DNA of 64,000 nucleotides from Leptospirales bacterium. Lineage in GTDB: Bacteria; Spirochaetota; Leptospiria; Leptospirales; Leptonemataceae. Location of the stretch: the NCBI GenBank assembly GCA_019694655.1, contig JAIBBN010000007.1, forward strand, positions 1 through 64,000, read 5' to 3'. The translations under genes and the position numbers were made by a program. The notes below the pieces were generated by a model that did not search any database, was not told the origin of the DNA, and saw only the letters and a program-made list of their open reading frames with translations. The first letter of the stretch is position 1, and the number at the start of each line of letters is the position of its first letter. Of the stretch, positions 44,329 through 52,783 are shown piece after piece.

Positions 44329-45651
44329 TTATTCGCACTCTATTCGCAAGCGCTCCAGGATTTCTTCGAGCTGTCGTTGAAAACCCAGTTCGGTCTGTAG
44401 ACGCTTGGCGATATTTCTTTCCGCATTGATAACTGTGGTATGATCGCTCTTTCGAAAGTAGCGAGCAATAGCCGATTTGTTCAAATTGGCATATTTCAGT
44501 CCAAGAAACATTGATACGTGACGGGGCAAGGTGTACTCGGCGCGTCGTGAGGAGCTCATTACATTGTCGCGGCTCACTTTGTATCGTCGGCAAACGGCGT
44601 CGACGATTTGATCCATGCTGTAGTAGGCCGGACGGTCATCTGATGCCAGCTCGCGCAGCTCTTCGCGCAGCAGCCCAGGCTGATCCATGGGCATTCCAGC
44701 CCGCAACAATAGTTCTACTTTGTTCAGGGCCGACTCCAACTCGCGGATACCGCCCAGAATTTGTGAAGCCAGATAGCTTCGGACCGATGAAGGCAATTCG
44801 ATTCCCCGCTCTTTGCAGCGCATGGCGAGGAATTGTTCGCGCCCATCGCGCGCTGGCAGGCTTAAGCGAACCACCAGACCGGACTGCAGTCGGCTGAGCA
44901 AGCGTCGCGGGGCCATCAATTCCGCCGCAGGCCGGTCGGCGGTAAAAATCAATTGCCTGCCATTGTCGACATAGTGATCAAAAACATGGAACAGCTCTTC
45001 CTGCAGCGCTTCGGCTGTATTGCGCATGCCCTGCAGGTCTTCTAAAATCAAAACATCAAAGCCGCGGTGGCGGGTTTTGAAATTCAGCATATCGCCCTTT
45101 TGCAGCGAATCGCTCATTTCGTCTCGAAAATCGACGAGAGCTACATGTTCGATGCGCAGCTCGGGCCGGCGAGCCAGAGCAAGATGGGCAAAGGCGTGGG
45201 TCAGATGCGTTTTGCCCGCGCCGGATTCGCCGTAGACATAAAGCGGCGTCGCCTGTCCCGGTCTTGTTGCGACGGCTTCAATTGCTGCACAGGCCAGCTG
45301 GTTTTCTTTTGTCCGCAAAAACCGCTCCAGCGTCCAGTGCGGATTTAGCCAGCTGCTCGTTGGAGAGGCCTTCGCTGCTTGTATGCTTTGAAATTCAAGG
45401 CGAATTCGGCGGCCGGTAAGCTCGCTGAGTCGATTTTCAATGGTCTTCGACCATTTACCGCGCAGCTGTGGGGCAAGCGATGAGTCGCGCAGCTCCAGGT
45501 AGAGGCTCTTACGTCCCGAATTGCCGCTCATTTCGCGCAGCGAACTGTCTGCCGAGAGCGCTTTGTGCAGCGCAGGCGGCATTTCGGGTCTGAGATCGCG
45601 CAACGCTTTTTGCCAGATCTCTTTCAACTGCTTAACCCGGGCCGATCGCAT
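44329..45651 (-). CDS. dnaA: Chromosomal replication initiator protein DnaA
   Basis: About 440 residues. Domain III: Walker A VYGESGAGKTHLTHAF, Walker B DVLILEDLQGM (usually I-D-D; here E-D), sensor I/box VII LFTADRPAAEL and RRLLSRLQSGL (usually SRF-x-GL). Domain IV: CRRYKVSRDNVMSSSRRAE and YFRKSDHTTVINAERNI, the DnaA-box-binding signature (GRDHTTV in most). It opens the origin and loads DnaB. The start ATG at 45651 opens the diverging cluster with rpmH on the other side. Confidence 0.96.
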   Translation of the reverse strand: MRSARVKQLKEIWQKALRDLRPEMPPALHKALSADSSLREMSGNSGRKSLYLELRDSSLAPQLRGKWSKTIENRLSELTGRRIRLEFQSIQAAKASPTSSWLNPHWTLERFLRTKENQLACAAIEAVATRPGQATPLYVYGESGAGKTHLTHAFAHLALARRPELRIEHVALVDFRDEMSDSLQKGDMLNFKTRHRGFDVLILEDLQGMRNTAEALQEELFHVFDHYVDNGRQLIFTADRPAAELMAPRRLLSRLQSGLVVRLSLPARDGREQFLAMRCKERGIELPSSVRSYLASQILGGIRELESALNKVELLLRAGMPMDQPGLLREELRELASDDRPAYYSMDQIVDAVCRRYKVSRDNVMSSSRRAEYTLPRHVSMFLGLKYANLNKSAIARYFRKSDHTTVINAERNIAKRLQTELGFQRQLEEILERLRIECE

Positions 45652-45886
45652 GATCGACCAGAGCGGAAAGTTCCCGATCGCAGCCTGGCGCCTTCAAGTC
45701 AAAAAAGAAAGGGTTCAACAGATTACGCGACGCAGGGGCTTGAAACCGCCCGGTCGGGATTGCGCGCGCTGAAGAAGACTCAACCAGGAAATGCTGTTGA
45801 CCCGTTGTACCTTGAACCCAACCCTGGCAAGGTATACTCGTTTTATCTGAAAGCCGTACTGCACGCGCTTTCCCCAGAGACTCGCC
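45652..45886. other. dnaA-rpmH divergent intergenic region
   Basis: A 235-base gap between the diverging dnaA and rpmH genes, where bacterial origins often lie. I see no exact DnaA box here. It holds a candidate rpmH promoter at 45812-45838 and a purine run (AAAAAAGAAAGGG, near 45701-45713). Gene direction on both sides makes it a candidate origin. Confidence 0.45.
45812..45838 (+). promoter_or_regulatory. Candidate sigma-70-type promoter for rpmH-rnpA-yidD-yidC
   Basis: TTGAAC (45812-45817) and TATACT (45833-45838) are separated by 15 bases, slightly short, and lie 49-75 bases before the rpmH ATG. The -10 box matches consensus at five of six positions. A second TTGACC at 45797 is too far away. 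Confidence 0.45.
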
Positions 45887-46042
45887 ATGAAAAGAACGTA
45901 TCAACCTCACAAATTGCGCCGGGTTCGTGTGCATGGATTTCGCGCCAGAATGGCCTCCAGCGGCGGCCGTAAGGTCCTCTCCATGCGCCGGGCTAAAGGG
46001 CGCTACCGGCTTTCGGTTTCCGACCAGGTATTCAAGAAGTAG
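45887..46042 (+). CDS. rpmH: 50S ribosomal protein L34
   Basis: 51 residues, short and very basic. Starts [20 protein letters not shown] and ends in the family form ([20 protein letters not shown], then SVSDQVFKK). L34 is a small 50S subunit protein. First gene of the plus-strand cluster; two bases separate it from the rnpA TTG start. Confidence 0.97.
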   Translation: MKRTYQPHKLRRVRVHGFRARMASSGGRKVLSMRRAKGRYRLSVSDQVFKK

Positions 46043-46044
46043 AT

Positions 46045-46401
46045 TTGGGAACCGGCAATCTTCGCAGGGCTACGCTTCGCGATCGAAAGGATTTCGGTCG
46101 GCTTTTCGATGATGGTCGCTACCAGAAGTATGGCGGCTTTACACTGCTGACTCATCGCGCGGAGGGCCCAAGCCTGGCTGCAGTCTGTGTCGGACGTCGC
46201 TCCGGCAATGCGGTTGTACGTAATCGACTGAAGCGGATCACGCGCGAGGCGCTCAATCCATGGATGAACGATCTGCTGCCCGGATGGAGAATCGCTATCT
46301 TGCCCTTTCCACGCTGGGCCAAATGGGAGTCTCAAGAGCGATCCGAAGCGCTGCGCAACGCTCTCCAGAAATCCGGAGCCCTGAAAACCGAACCGCCATG
46401 A
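46045..46401 (+). CDS. rnpA: Ribonuclease P protein component
   Basis: About 118 residues. The RNR signature GNAVVRNRLKRITREAL is clear, plus LRRATLRDRKDFGRLFDDGR at the start. It pairs with the RNase P RNA to mature tRNA 5' ends. TTG start 2 bases after rpmH; the stop overlaps the yidD ATG (ATGA). Confidence 0.95.
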   Translation: MGTGNLRRATLRDRKDFGRLFDDGRYQKYGGFTLLTHRAEGPSLAAVCVGRRSGNAVVRNRLKRITREALNPWMNDLLPGWRIAILPFPRWAKWESQERSEALRNALQKSGALKTEPP

Positions 46402-46655
46402 ATCACACGGCCATTGCATTGATTCGATTTTACCAACGCTACCCGGGCCGAATCCTCGGCAATCGCTGTCGATTCTATCCGACCTGTTCCGAGTACGCCG
46501 CCCAATGCTACGAACACTACGGTTTTGGTCGGGCTACGTGGAAAAGCGCCTGGCGGATCCTGCGCTGCAATCCGCTGTCTCAAGGCTATTTCGATCCCGC
46601 CGTCCCCGATGATTCAACGGCAACCGTCGCGCCAAACCAACAACCGAGCAATTAG
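46398..46655 (+). CDS. yidD: Membrane protein insertion efficiency factor YidD
   Basis: About 85 residues. AIALIRFYQRYPGRILGNRC and RFYPTCSEYAAQCYEHYG (CRFxPTCSxYA signature) identify the family, followed by GLRCNPLSQGYFDP-like residues. It helps YidC insert proteins. Overlaps rnpA by four bases and ends 4 bases before yidC. Confidence 0.93.
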   Translation: MNHTAIALIRFYQRYPGRILGNRCRFYPTCSEYAAQCYEHYGFGRATWKSAWRILRCNPLSQGYFDPAVPDDSTATVAPNQQPSN

Positions 46656-46659
46656 AACA

Positions 46660-48648
46660 ATGGAAAATCAGGACCAAAATCAGAAAAAGCCAGGAACCTC
46701 CTCCTTTCTTGCCATAGCTGTGATTGGAGTGCTGGGAGTGATCCTCGTTCAAAACTATTTGAAAAAGGATCAGACGCCGCCGCCGCCGCCAAACCCGGAT
46801 GTGCAAAGCGAAACTCTCGAATCGGGCGGCGAGCAGTTTCAGTTTGCACGGCTGCCGGATGGAAATCCAGGGCAGATTACGCGGATCGTCACCGAAAACC
46901 TCATCGTCGAACTATCTACTCGAGGCGCACGCATCGCCCGGCTGTATTTGAAGCAGCACGATCTACTTACAATACCCGGACACGTAATTCAACGCAGCAA
47001 CGATCCCACGGGCCTTGCGAACCACGCGCTGGAAGTTACACGCGGCAATGGGATGGATTTTCAATTGCATGCCTACTGGGGCGGCCCCCGCGATGAAGTT
47101 GGAGATCCGCCGCTCAATGCCGCCAACTTTCGGCTTGTACACGTGAAGAAGGATCCAGACAGCGGAATTGTTGAAGTGCGTTACACACTGCCGGTCTCGC
47201 TGAAAGGCTACAAGTTTGAACTGACCAAAATCTACCGCTTTCTTCCGGGAGAGAATTACTTTCACCAGCTTACTGCCTTTCGAAATCTGGAACACCGAGA
47301 ATTTCGTTGGGGCGCGGAAATGTACTTTAAGACTTTCGGCGATCTTGGGCCGCAAGTCGGTCCTGGCGAAGACCCGGCACAGTATGCCTACGGACGCTTC
47401 TATTACTACAATGACAGCCTCGACATTCTGATGAACACCGCCGGCGGCGGAGGAATGTCATGCGGCAATCCCTTTAGCTGCAATAGCCGCAATGAGGGCG
47501 AGGAATACCACACGGTGCAGGGCGCCGATAACAGTCTGGAATTGATGGGCAGCAAGAGCCGCTATTTCTTTGCCTACGATCAGTTTCTCGGGGACAACCT
47601 GAATCCAGTACACACGCCGGACGGACTGAAGGATCGAAACAAGGAAGACGAAAGCGGCAAACGCCGTTTCACAGCATTCTTCAAACAATTCCGCCTTGCC
47701 GCCAGTCAGGACCAATCGGTCGATTTCGGAGGGCCGGATCGATTGATGCAAGCAGACGGCAGCTTTGTCGGCGCGGACCGCGGCAATCGCGCCTTGATAC
47801 TCTCGCAGCAGAAATCCCGCAGTGATCTGCTGTTGATCGACAACAAAGTGTACGTTGGTCCGCGCAATGACGATGCGCACCGCTTTCAGAATCCGGCCTT
47901 GATGGCGGCCGAATTTGGTCAGGCGGCGCCCGATGAGCATGCTCGCGGCGTGCTTTATAACTCCAGTTTCTTGCGCTATTTCTCCACAATTCGCGATGGT
48001 ATTGTCTGGCTGATGCGATTTCTGTATCAGTATGTTGGTAACTATGGTTGGGTAATCATTATCATTGCAGTAAGTTTCAAACTGGTCACCTGGCCGCTCA
48101 ATCAAATCCAGGCGCGCAGCATGAAGAAGATGTCTTTGCTGCGACCGGAAATGGATAGGATCAACGAAAAATACGCGGACAATCCTCAGGAGAAGCAAAA
48201 GAAGGTGATGGAGCTTTACAAGAAGCACAACATCAACCCGATGAAAGGCTGTCTGCCGATGCTGATTCAGATGCCCATCTTTATTGCATTGTACAGCGCC
48301 TTTTCTGAATCGATTGAACTGTGGCAGAGCCCGTTCATATTCTGGATTCATGATCTGAGCGTTCCCGACACAGTTGGTCATCTGCCATATCTAAATGTCG
48401 CGATCAATATATTACCGCTAATCATGGCAGCTTCGCAGCTCGTACAGCAGCGACTGACGATGGTGTCCGTTGACCAGCAGCAAAAGACAATCATGTATAT
48501 GATGCCAATCATGATGCTGTTCTTCTTCTGGCAAATTCCCAGTGGTGTTACGCTGTACTGGACCGTGCAGAATTTGATCGCGATTATCTGGCAGCTGGCT
48601 ACCAACCGTTTTGGAAGAGATGATGCCGCTGCCGTGGCTCGCAGTTGA
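46660..48648 (+). CDS. yidC: Membrane protein insertase YidC
   Basis: About 662 residues. Residues ~15-35 are the first helix (FLAIAVIGVLGVILVQNYL), then a proline run (TPPPPPNP) and a large periplasmic domain (residues ~50-440). The C-terminal core holds five helices, including VIIIIAVSFKLVTWPLNQIQ and MKGCLPMLIQMPIFIALYSA, and the family cytoplasmic loop YADNPQEKQKKVMELYKKHN. It inserts and folds membrane proteins with or without Sec. ATG at 46660 is chosen because the upstream frame runs through yidD. Confidence 0.95.
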   Translation: MENQDQNQKKPGTSSFLAIAVIGVLGVILVQNYLKKDQTPPPPPNPDVQSETLESGGEQFQFARLPDGNPGQITRIVTENLIVELSTRGARIARLYLKQHDLLTIPGHVIQRSNDPTGLANHALEVTRGNGMDFQLHAYWGGPRDEVGDPPLNAANFRLVHVKKDPDSGIVEVRYTLPVSLKGYKFELTKIYRFLPGENYFHQLTAFRNLEHREFRWGAEMYFKTFGDLGPQVGPGEDPAQYAYGRFYYYNDSLDILMNTAGGGGMSCGNPFSCNSRNEGEEYHTVQGADNSLELMGSKSRYFFAYDQFLGDNLNPVHTPDGLKDRNKEDESGKRRFTAFFKQFRLAASQDQSVDFGGPDRLMQADGSFVGADRGNRALILSQQKSRSDLLLIDNKVYVGPRNDDAHRFQNPALMAAEFGQAAPDEHARGVLYNSSFLRYFSTIRDGIVWLMRFLYQYVGNYGWVIIIIAVSFKLVTWPLNQIQARSMKKMSLLRPEMDRINEKYADNPQEKQKKVMELYKKHNINPMKGCLPMLIQMPIFIALYSAFSESIELWQSPFIFWIHDLSVPDTVGHLPYLNVAINILPLIMAASQLVQQRLTMVSVDQQQKTIMYMMPIMMLFFFWQIPSGVTLYWTVQNLIAIIWQLATNRFGRDDAAAVARS

Positions 48649-48684
48649 GCGGCTGATAAGCAGTCTACTAACAGGGAGAATTCA

Positions 48685-49536
48685 ATGAGCTACTACTTGC
48701 TGGAAATCGAGGGAAAAGCGCGCGGCGATGCCGAGGCATACGCACTGGACCAATTGCAGGCATCGCGCGAGCAGGTAAGTTTCGAGAGCGCCGGTCAGAC
48801 TACAGGGCTGATGCGTTTGGTGAAGCGAGATCAGGGGGTCCTGCGCGTATTGCCCGTAGACGCTACGCCTTTCGAAGTACATGTGCGCGGCGCGCTGCTC
48901 AGCATAGTGGCGCGCCTTGGCGTGGATGCCTGGATCATTCGCACCGGAGAGCGCGATGAGAATTTCTATGTTGAGCTGGGTTCCGAAGAGTCTGGATTTT
49001 TGATCGGCAAACACGGACGCACGCTGGATGCGATTCAGTTTCTAGTTAACCTGATCGTTAATACCCGTACGCGCAAGGGGCAGCGTGTAATGGTCGATGT
49101 GGAATCGTACCGCGAGCGGCGCCAGAAGAGCATTACAAAACTTGCCGAGCGGATGGCAGAGCGAGTGGCTCGCAGCGGTCGCGCCGTGCTGCTCAACTAT
49201 ATGAACCCCTATGAACGCCGAATCGTTCACCTCACCCTGGAAAAGGACGAGCGTGTTTTCACTGAGTCGGATGGCAACGGCGTGTACAAGCGAGTTCGTG
49301 TCATACCCGCAAATCAGCGCGGTCGTTCGGCGGAAGGCCTTGAGGAAGGCGGTCGTCGCGGGCGCGGCGGGCGAGGTGGTCAACGCGGCCCTGGTCGTCG
49401 CGGCGGAGAGACAGCCGGCGGCAACCGCGCTCCTCGCGGCGATGATGAATTTGGCGAATTCCCCGGCGATGACAGCATTGGCAATCGCGTGACGGAAGAG
49501 CGGCCGCTGGATGACGATATCGGCAATCGCCGATAA
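48685..49536 (+). CDS. jag: Jag/KhpB RNA-binding protein with a C-terminal RGG-rich tail
   Basis: About 283 residues. A Jag_N-like start, then a KH domain (GFLIGKHGRTLDAIQFLVN, GKHG loop) at ~112-150 and an R3H domain (LNYMNPYERRIVHLTLEKD, R-x3-H) at ~173-195. The tail (residues ~212-250) is RGG-rich (RRGRGGRGGQRGPGRRGG), then acidic. KhpB binds RNA with KhpA in other bacteria; an RGG tail is not a usual part of the family. AGGGAGAA sits before the ATG. The 3' end overlaps mnmE by 26 bases. Confidence 0.88.
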   Translation: MSYYLLEIEGKARGDAEAYALDQLQASREQVSFESAGQTTGLMRLVKRDQGVLRVLPVDATPFEVHVRGALLSIVARLGVDAWIIRTGERDENFYVELGSEESGFLIGKHGRTLDAIQFLVNLIVNTRTRKGQRVMVDVESYRERRQKSITKLAERMAERVARSGRAVLLNYMNPYERRIVHLTLEKDERVFTESDGNGVYKRVRVIPANQRGRSAEGLEEGGRRGRGGRGGQRGPGRRGGETAGGNRAPRGDDEFGEFPGDDSIGNRVTEERPLDDDIGNRR

Positions 49537-50905
49537 GGCGACGATCGTTGCAATTGCCAGCGCTCAATCGCAGGGCGCTGTTGGCATCATCCGGCTATCC
49601 GGTCCGGATTCGCTGGCAGCGCTGCGTCGGCACTGTCTGAGCGCTGGCCGCCAAACAACTCCGGACTTTGCGGCCCGGCCGCGCCATAGTTTCTATTGCG
49701 AATTCAGCGATGGCGGCAGCCGACTAATCGACGATGGGCTTGCTGCCTACTATCCGGCGCCAGCTTCCTATACCGGAGAGGATTGTGCCGAGCTATCGCT
49801 GCATGGCAATCCGCTGCTACTGGCGCAAATGACCGGCGCCATTCTGGATGCCGCGGGCGGAGCGATTCGACCGGCGCGCCCAGGCGAGTTCACACGTCGC
49901 GCCTATCTGAACGGCAAGATGGACCTCAGTCGAGCAGAGGCCGTACATCGTATCGTCACCGCACGCAGCGAGTGGGAGCTGCAGGCAAGTCGCAAGAATT
50001 TTCAAGGCGAGCTGTCCCGGATCAGTTCGCGGGTGCGATCAGCGCTGATTCATTTGAAGGCAGAGACAGAAGCTGAAATCGATTTCGCAGAGGAAGATCT
50101 GAGTTTTGAAAGTCTTGCACAGCGGATGGAGCGCGCTCGTCTCCTGATAAAGGAAATCGAGCTCCTGTTACAACGCGCGCGAGAAACCGAGCGACTACGC
50201 GCCGGCGTTCAGGCGGCGCTGGCTGGCGCCCCCAATGCCGGCAAGTCTTCGCTGATGAATCGCATTCTGGGTTGGGATCGATCGATCGTTTCTCCGATTG
50301 CCGGTACGACACGTGACTATGTTAGCGAGGAAATCGATTTTAAAGGAGTGCGTTTGCGATTGGTGGATACCGCCGGGCTGCGCGAGACGGGCGATCACAT
50401 TGAAAGCCAGGGAGTGCGCCTGGCGCGAGAGACAATGGCGCGCAGTCAGCTGGTTCTGCACATCATCGATGGATCGGAACCGCTGGAATCCATCGAAGAC
50501 TTTGGCATCGATGGCGCCGTGCTGCGCATTCTCAACAAGAGCGACCTGTCCGGCGTAAAACAGCGCGCCGCCGATGCCAGTAAACAATGGCCTGGCGAGC
50601 GCTGGCTGTCGCTTTCCTGCGTCACCGGCGAAGGACTTGAGGATCTACGCGCCGCCCTGGAGGGCGAGATCTTTCAGCTGCATTCCAGCGAGGCGCTGTT
50701 GCTCGAGGAACGTCATCGCTTTCACCTGCAGCGAGTGATCGAGTCCTTGCAGCGCTGCCTGCAACACTGGTCCGTGGGCGCGCCACAGGAGATTGTCGCT
50801 CTCGATCTGGATCAAGCGTTGGAAGACGCCGGCGCGATTACCGGCCGCATTGACAATGAGGAAATCCTTGGGCGGATCTTCTCTATTTTTTGTGTCGGCA
50901 AGTAG
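49511..50905 (+). CDS. mnmE: tRNA uridine-5-carboxymethylaminomethyl GTPase MnmE
   Basis: About 464 residues. N-terminal THF-binding domain (VAIASAQSQGAVGIIRLSGP), helical middle, and a G domain with GAPNAGKSSLMNRILG (P-loop), DTAGLRETGD (DxxG), NKSDLSG, and the C-terminal FSIFCVGK motif. With MnmG it modifies wobble U34 of tRNAs. The start overlaps jag by 26 bases. No mnmG follows; the next gene is a hydrolase on the other strand. Confidence 0.95.
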   Translation: MTISAIADKATIVAIASAQSQGAVGIIRLSGPDSLAALRRHCLSAGRQTTPDFAARPRHSFYCEFSDGGSRLIDDGLAAYYPAPASYTGEDCAELSLHGNPLLLAQMTGAILDAAGGAIRPARPGEFTRRAYLNGKMDLSRAEAVHRIVTARSEWELQASRKNFQGELSRISSRVRSALIHLKAETEAEIDFAEEDLSFESLAQRMERARLLIKEIELLLQRARETERLRAGVQAALAGAPNAGKSSLMNRILGWDRSIVSPIAGTTRDYVSEEIDFKGVRLRLVDTAGLRETGDHIESQGVRLARETMARSQLVLHIIDGSEPLESIEDFGIDGAVLRILNKSDLSGVKQRAADASKQWPGERWLSLSCVTGEGLEDLRAALEGEIFQLHSSEALLLEERHRFHLQRVIESLQRCLQHWSVGAPQEIVALDLDQALEDAGAITGRIDNEEILGRIFSIFCVGK

Positions 50906-50916
50906 TCGACTGGCGA

Positions 50917-51789
50917 TCAGTCTCCCTGCGACCGATAGAAGGCATGAATAGCATCCAGTACTGCCTGCGCATCTTCCCACTGCGGATAGTGACCGAGTTC
51001 AGGCAAAAGGACAATATCTGGATTGGCGATCAGCTCGCCATAGCGCCTGGCCATGTGTGCGCCGGAAACAGGATCGGCGCCGCCGTTGATGAAGCGCATC
51101 GGTCGCTTGAACTCTTGTAGAGCGCCGACCCAGCGCTGCCGATGACGGCGACGCTCGTTTAAGTAGCGTATCAAGAGGTGATAGATGGCCGGCCCGCCCT
51201 TGTATTCGATCAAACTCCAATGTTCTTCCAGGTCTGTCCGAGAGGGCTGCGTGGAAGCGCCAAAAATTTCCGAAAAACTGCGTTCGAATCGGCGAGCGTT
51301 CAGCAGCCTGGCGATCAGTGGTCCGGCCGGACCAAGCAGCAATCGTTGGATCATTCGCGGCTGATGGACTTCGGGAAAGAGCCCGCCGTTCAGCAAGATC
51401 ACGCTGCGTATTCGCGTAGAGCCTCTTTCCAGTTCGCGGGCCAGCAGCTCTTGAGCGACTGTATCGCCGTAATCATGGGCGAGCAGATGATATTTGGAAA
51501 TGCCGCGCTTATCCAGCAACATTTCGATTTGGTCGGCATGCTCCCCTACCAGGTACTTGTGACGGCGCGGTTTGTCCGAAAATCCATACCCAAGAAAATC
51601 GACACAGAGCGTTCTCCAATCCGCTTCCAGACCTGGCGCAATTTTCGCGAAATCGTAGCTGCAAGTGGGAAAACCATGCAGCAGCAATAGATCCGGCCCC
51701 TGGCCCGCCTGACGATAGAAACATTGATGCCCTTGAAAATCAAAAAAGGCGCCTGCGTCGCGCCACGCTCTTACGTTGCTGGAAAACAT
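50917..51789 (-). CDS. Alpha/beta hydrolase, haloalkane-dehalogenase-like
   Basis: About 290 residues. LLLLHGFPTCSYDFAKI (oxyanion HGxP), DFLGYGFSDKP, nucleophile region LLAHDYGDTVAQEL (Asp in D-Y-G-D, as in haloalkane dehalogenases), and LPELGHYPQWED with the catalytic His. It probably acts on an ester or halide; a lipid or acyl substrate is also possible. The ATG at 51789 gives the family N-terminus. Downstream of the TPM trio; convergent with mnmE. Confidence 0.82.
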   Translation of the reverse strand: MFSSNVRAWRDAGAFFDFQGHQCFYRQAGQGPDLLLLHGFPTCSYDFAKIAPGLEADWRTLCVDFLGYGFSDKPRRHKYLVGEHADQIEMLLDKRGISKYHLLAHDYGDTVAQELLARELERGSTRIRSVILLNGGLFPEVHQPRMIQRLLLGPAGPLIARLLNARRFERSFSEIFGASTQPSRTDLEEHWSLIEYKGGPAIYHLLIRYLNERRRHRQRWVGALQEFKRPMRFINGGADPVSGAHMARRYGELIANPDIVLLPELGHYPQWEDAQAVLDAIHAFYRSQGD

Positions 51790-51793
51790 AGTT

Positions 51794-52783
51794 TCACCAA
51801 CTATCACTGGCCCCGCCGCCGGAGAAATCGCCGCCTCCGCCGCTGAAAGAGTCGCTTGAATCGCTGCTGCTGGAAGAGCTGCTGCTGTTGTAACTGTCCG
51901 AGCTGCTAGACGAGGACCAGAGACTGTCGCCTGTGTCCGAGTTATCTCCTGTCGAGGAGGATCCTCTCCTGCTCCTTCCGCCCTTTGCCGACTGTACAAG
52001 CTTGTAGAGAATCAGCAGCGGGAAGGCCAGCGCCGCAAGCCATATCGCCATTGCATCGAGCGGCGGCCAGTGCAGCCAGTAGAGCGGATAGGCCAGCAGA
52101 ACGAGCCGCAGGGCCGTCAGCGTAAGAAACCATAGCCATGCTACTACGCCGCGAGCATACAGCGCTGGGCGCCAGAAAACGTGCAAAAAAATGGCCGGAA
52201 TCCAGCAGAATATCAGCACTCGAATCAATCCGACCCAATCCAACGAATCCAGTTCATCGTCGGCCTGGTACTCCCCGGAAATGCTGCCAAGGATTGCATC
52301 AACGCCGGCGCGAACGCCGCCGTCGAAATCGCCCTGGCGAAATCGCGGTTTCAATTCATCGCGCAAAATGCGAGAACATCGGGCGTCGGTCAGAGCGCCT
52401 TCCAGTCCCTGTCCAACCTCGATGCGCATCTTGCGATCGTCGCGGACAATCAACAGGAGCGCGCCGTTATCCTTGCGCCGATCGCCCAGCTTCCATTGCT
52501 CAACTACGCGGATGGAAAACTGTTCCAGGTCCTCGCCCTGCAGGCTGGCGATAATCAAGACGGCAACTTGATTGGATGTCGCGCGTTCATGGTCTTTCAA
52601 TTGTGCAATCAGCTGCGTTCGCGCATGGGCGCTGAGCATGCCAGCCTCATCGACAACGCGGGAGCTCAGCGGCGGAATGGGTCGAGCTGCCAGCGTGCCT
52701 GTGGCAAGCAGCGCCCAGAGTACAGGCGCCCACCGCATGCCGACGAAGCGCTTGCGGCGCGCAATCATCTGCCGGCTTACCAT
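51794..52783 (-). CDS. TPM-domain (TLP18.3/Psb32/MOLO-1) exported membrane protein, third of a tandem trio
   Basis: About 329 residues. Signal peptide (VLWALLATGTLA), TPM domain (residues ~45-165: VVDEAGMLSAHARTQLIAQL, VLIIASLQGEDLEQFSIRVV, MRIEVGQGLEGALTD), two to three membrane helices (~190-250) and a low-complexity Ser/Asp/Gly C-terminus ending GGGGDFSGGGASDSW. This is the YgcG architecture. Its start overlaps the upstream TPM gene's stop by 7 bases. Function of the family is unclear; LemA partners it in many bacteria but is absent here. Confidence 0.8.
   Translation of the reverse strand: MVSRQMIARRKRFVGMRWAPVLWALLATGTLAARPIPPLSSRVVDEAGMLSAHARTQLIAQLKDHERATSNQVAVLIIASLQGEDLEQFSIRVVEQWKLGDRRKDNGALLLIVRDDRKMRIEVGQGLEGALTDARCSRILRDELKPRFRQGDFDGGVRAGVDAILGSISGEYQADDELDSLDWVGLIRVLIFCWIPAIFLHVFWRPALYARGVVAWLWFLTLTALRLVLLAYPLYWLHWPPLDAMAIWLAALAFPLLILYKLVQSAKGGRSRRGSSSTGDNSDTGDSLWSSSSSSDSYNSSSSSSSSDSSDSFSGGGGDFSGGGASDSW

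Noticed and set aside
44235-44429. A small plus-strand ORF in the dnaA-dnaN gap
   Set aside because: It overlaps the 3' end of dnaA on the other strand, has no Shine-Dalgarno and no recognisable similarity.
45652-45886. DnaA boxes in the dnaA-rpmH gap
   Set aside because: No exact TTATNCACA was found, only loose resemblances, so none is reported.
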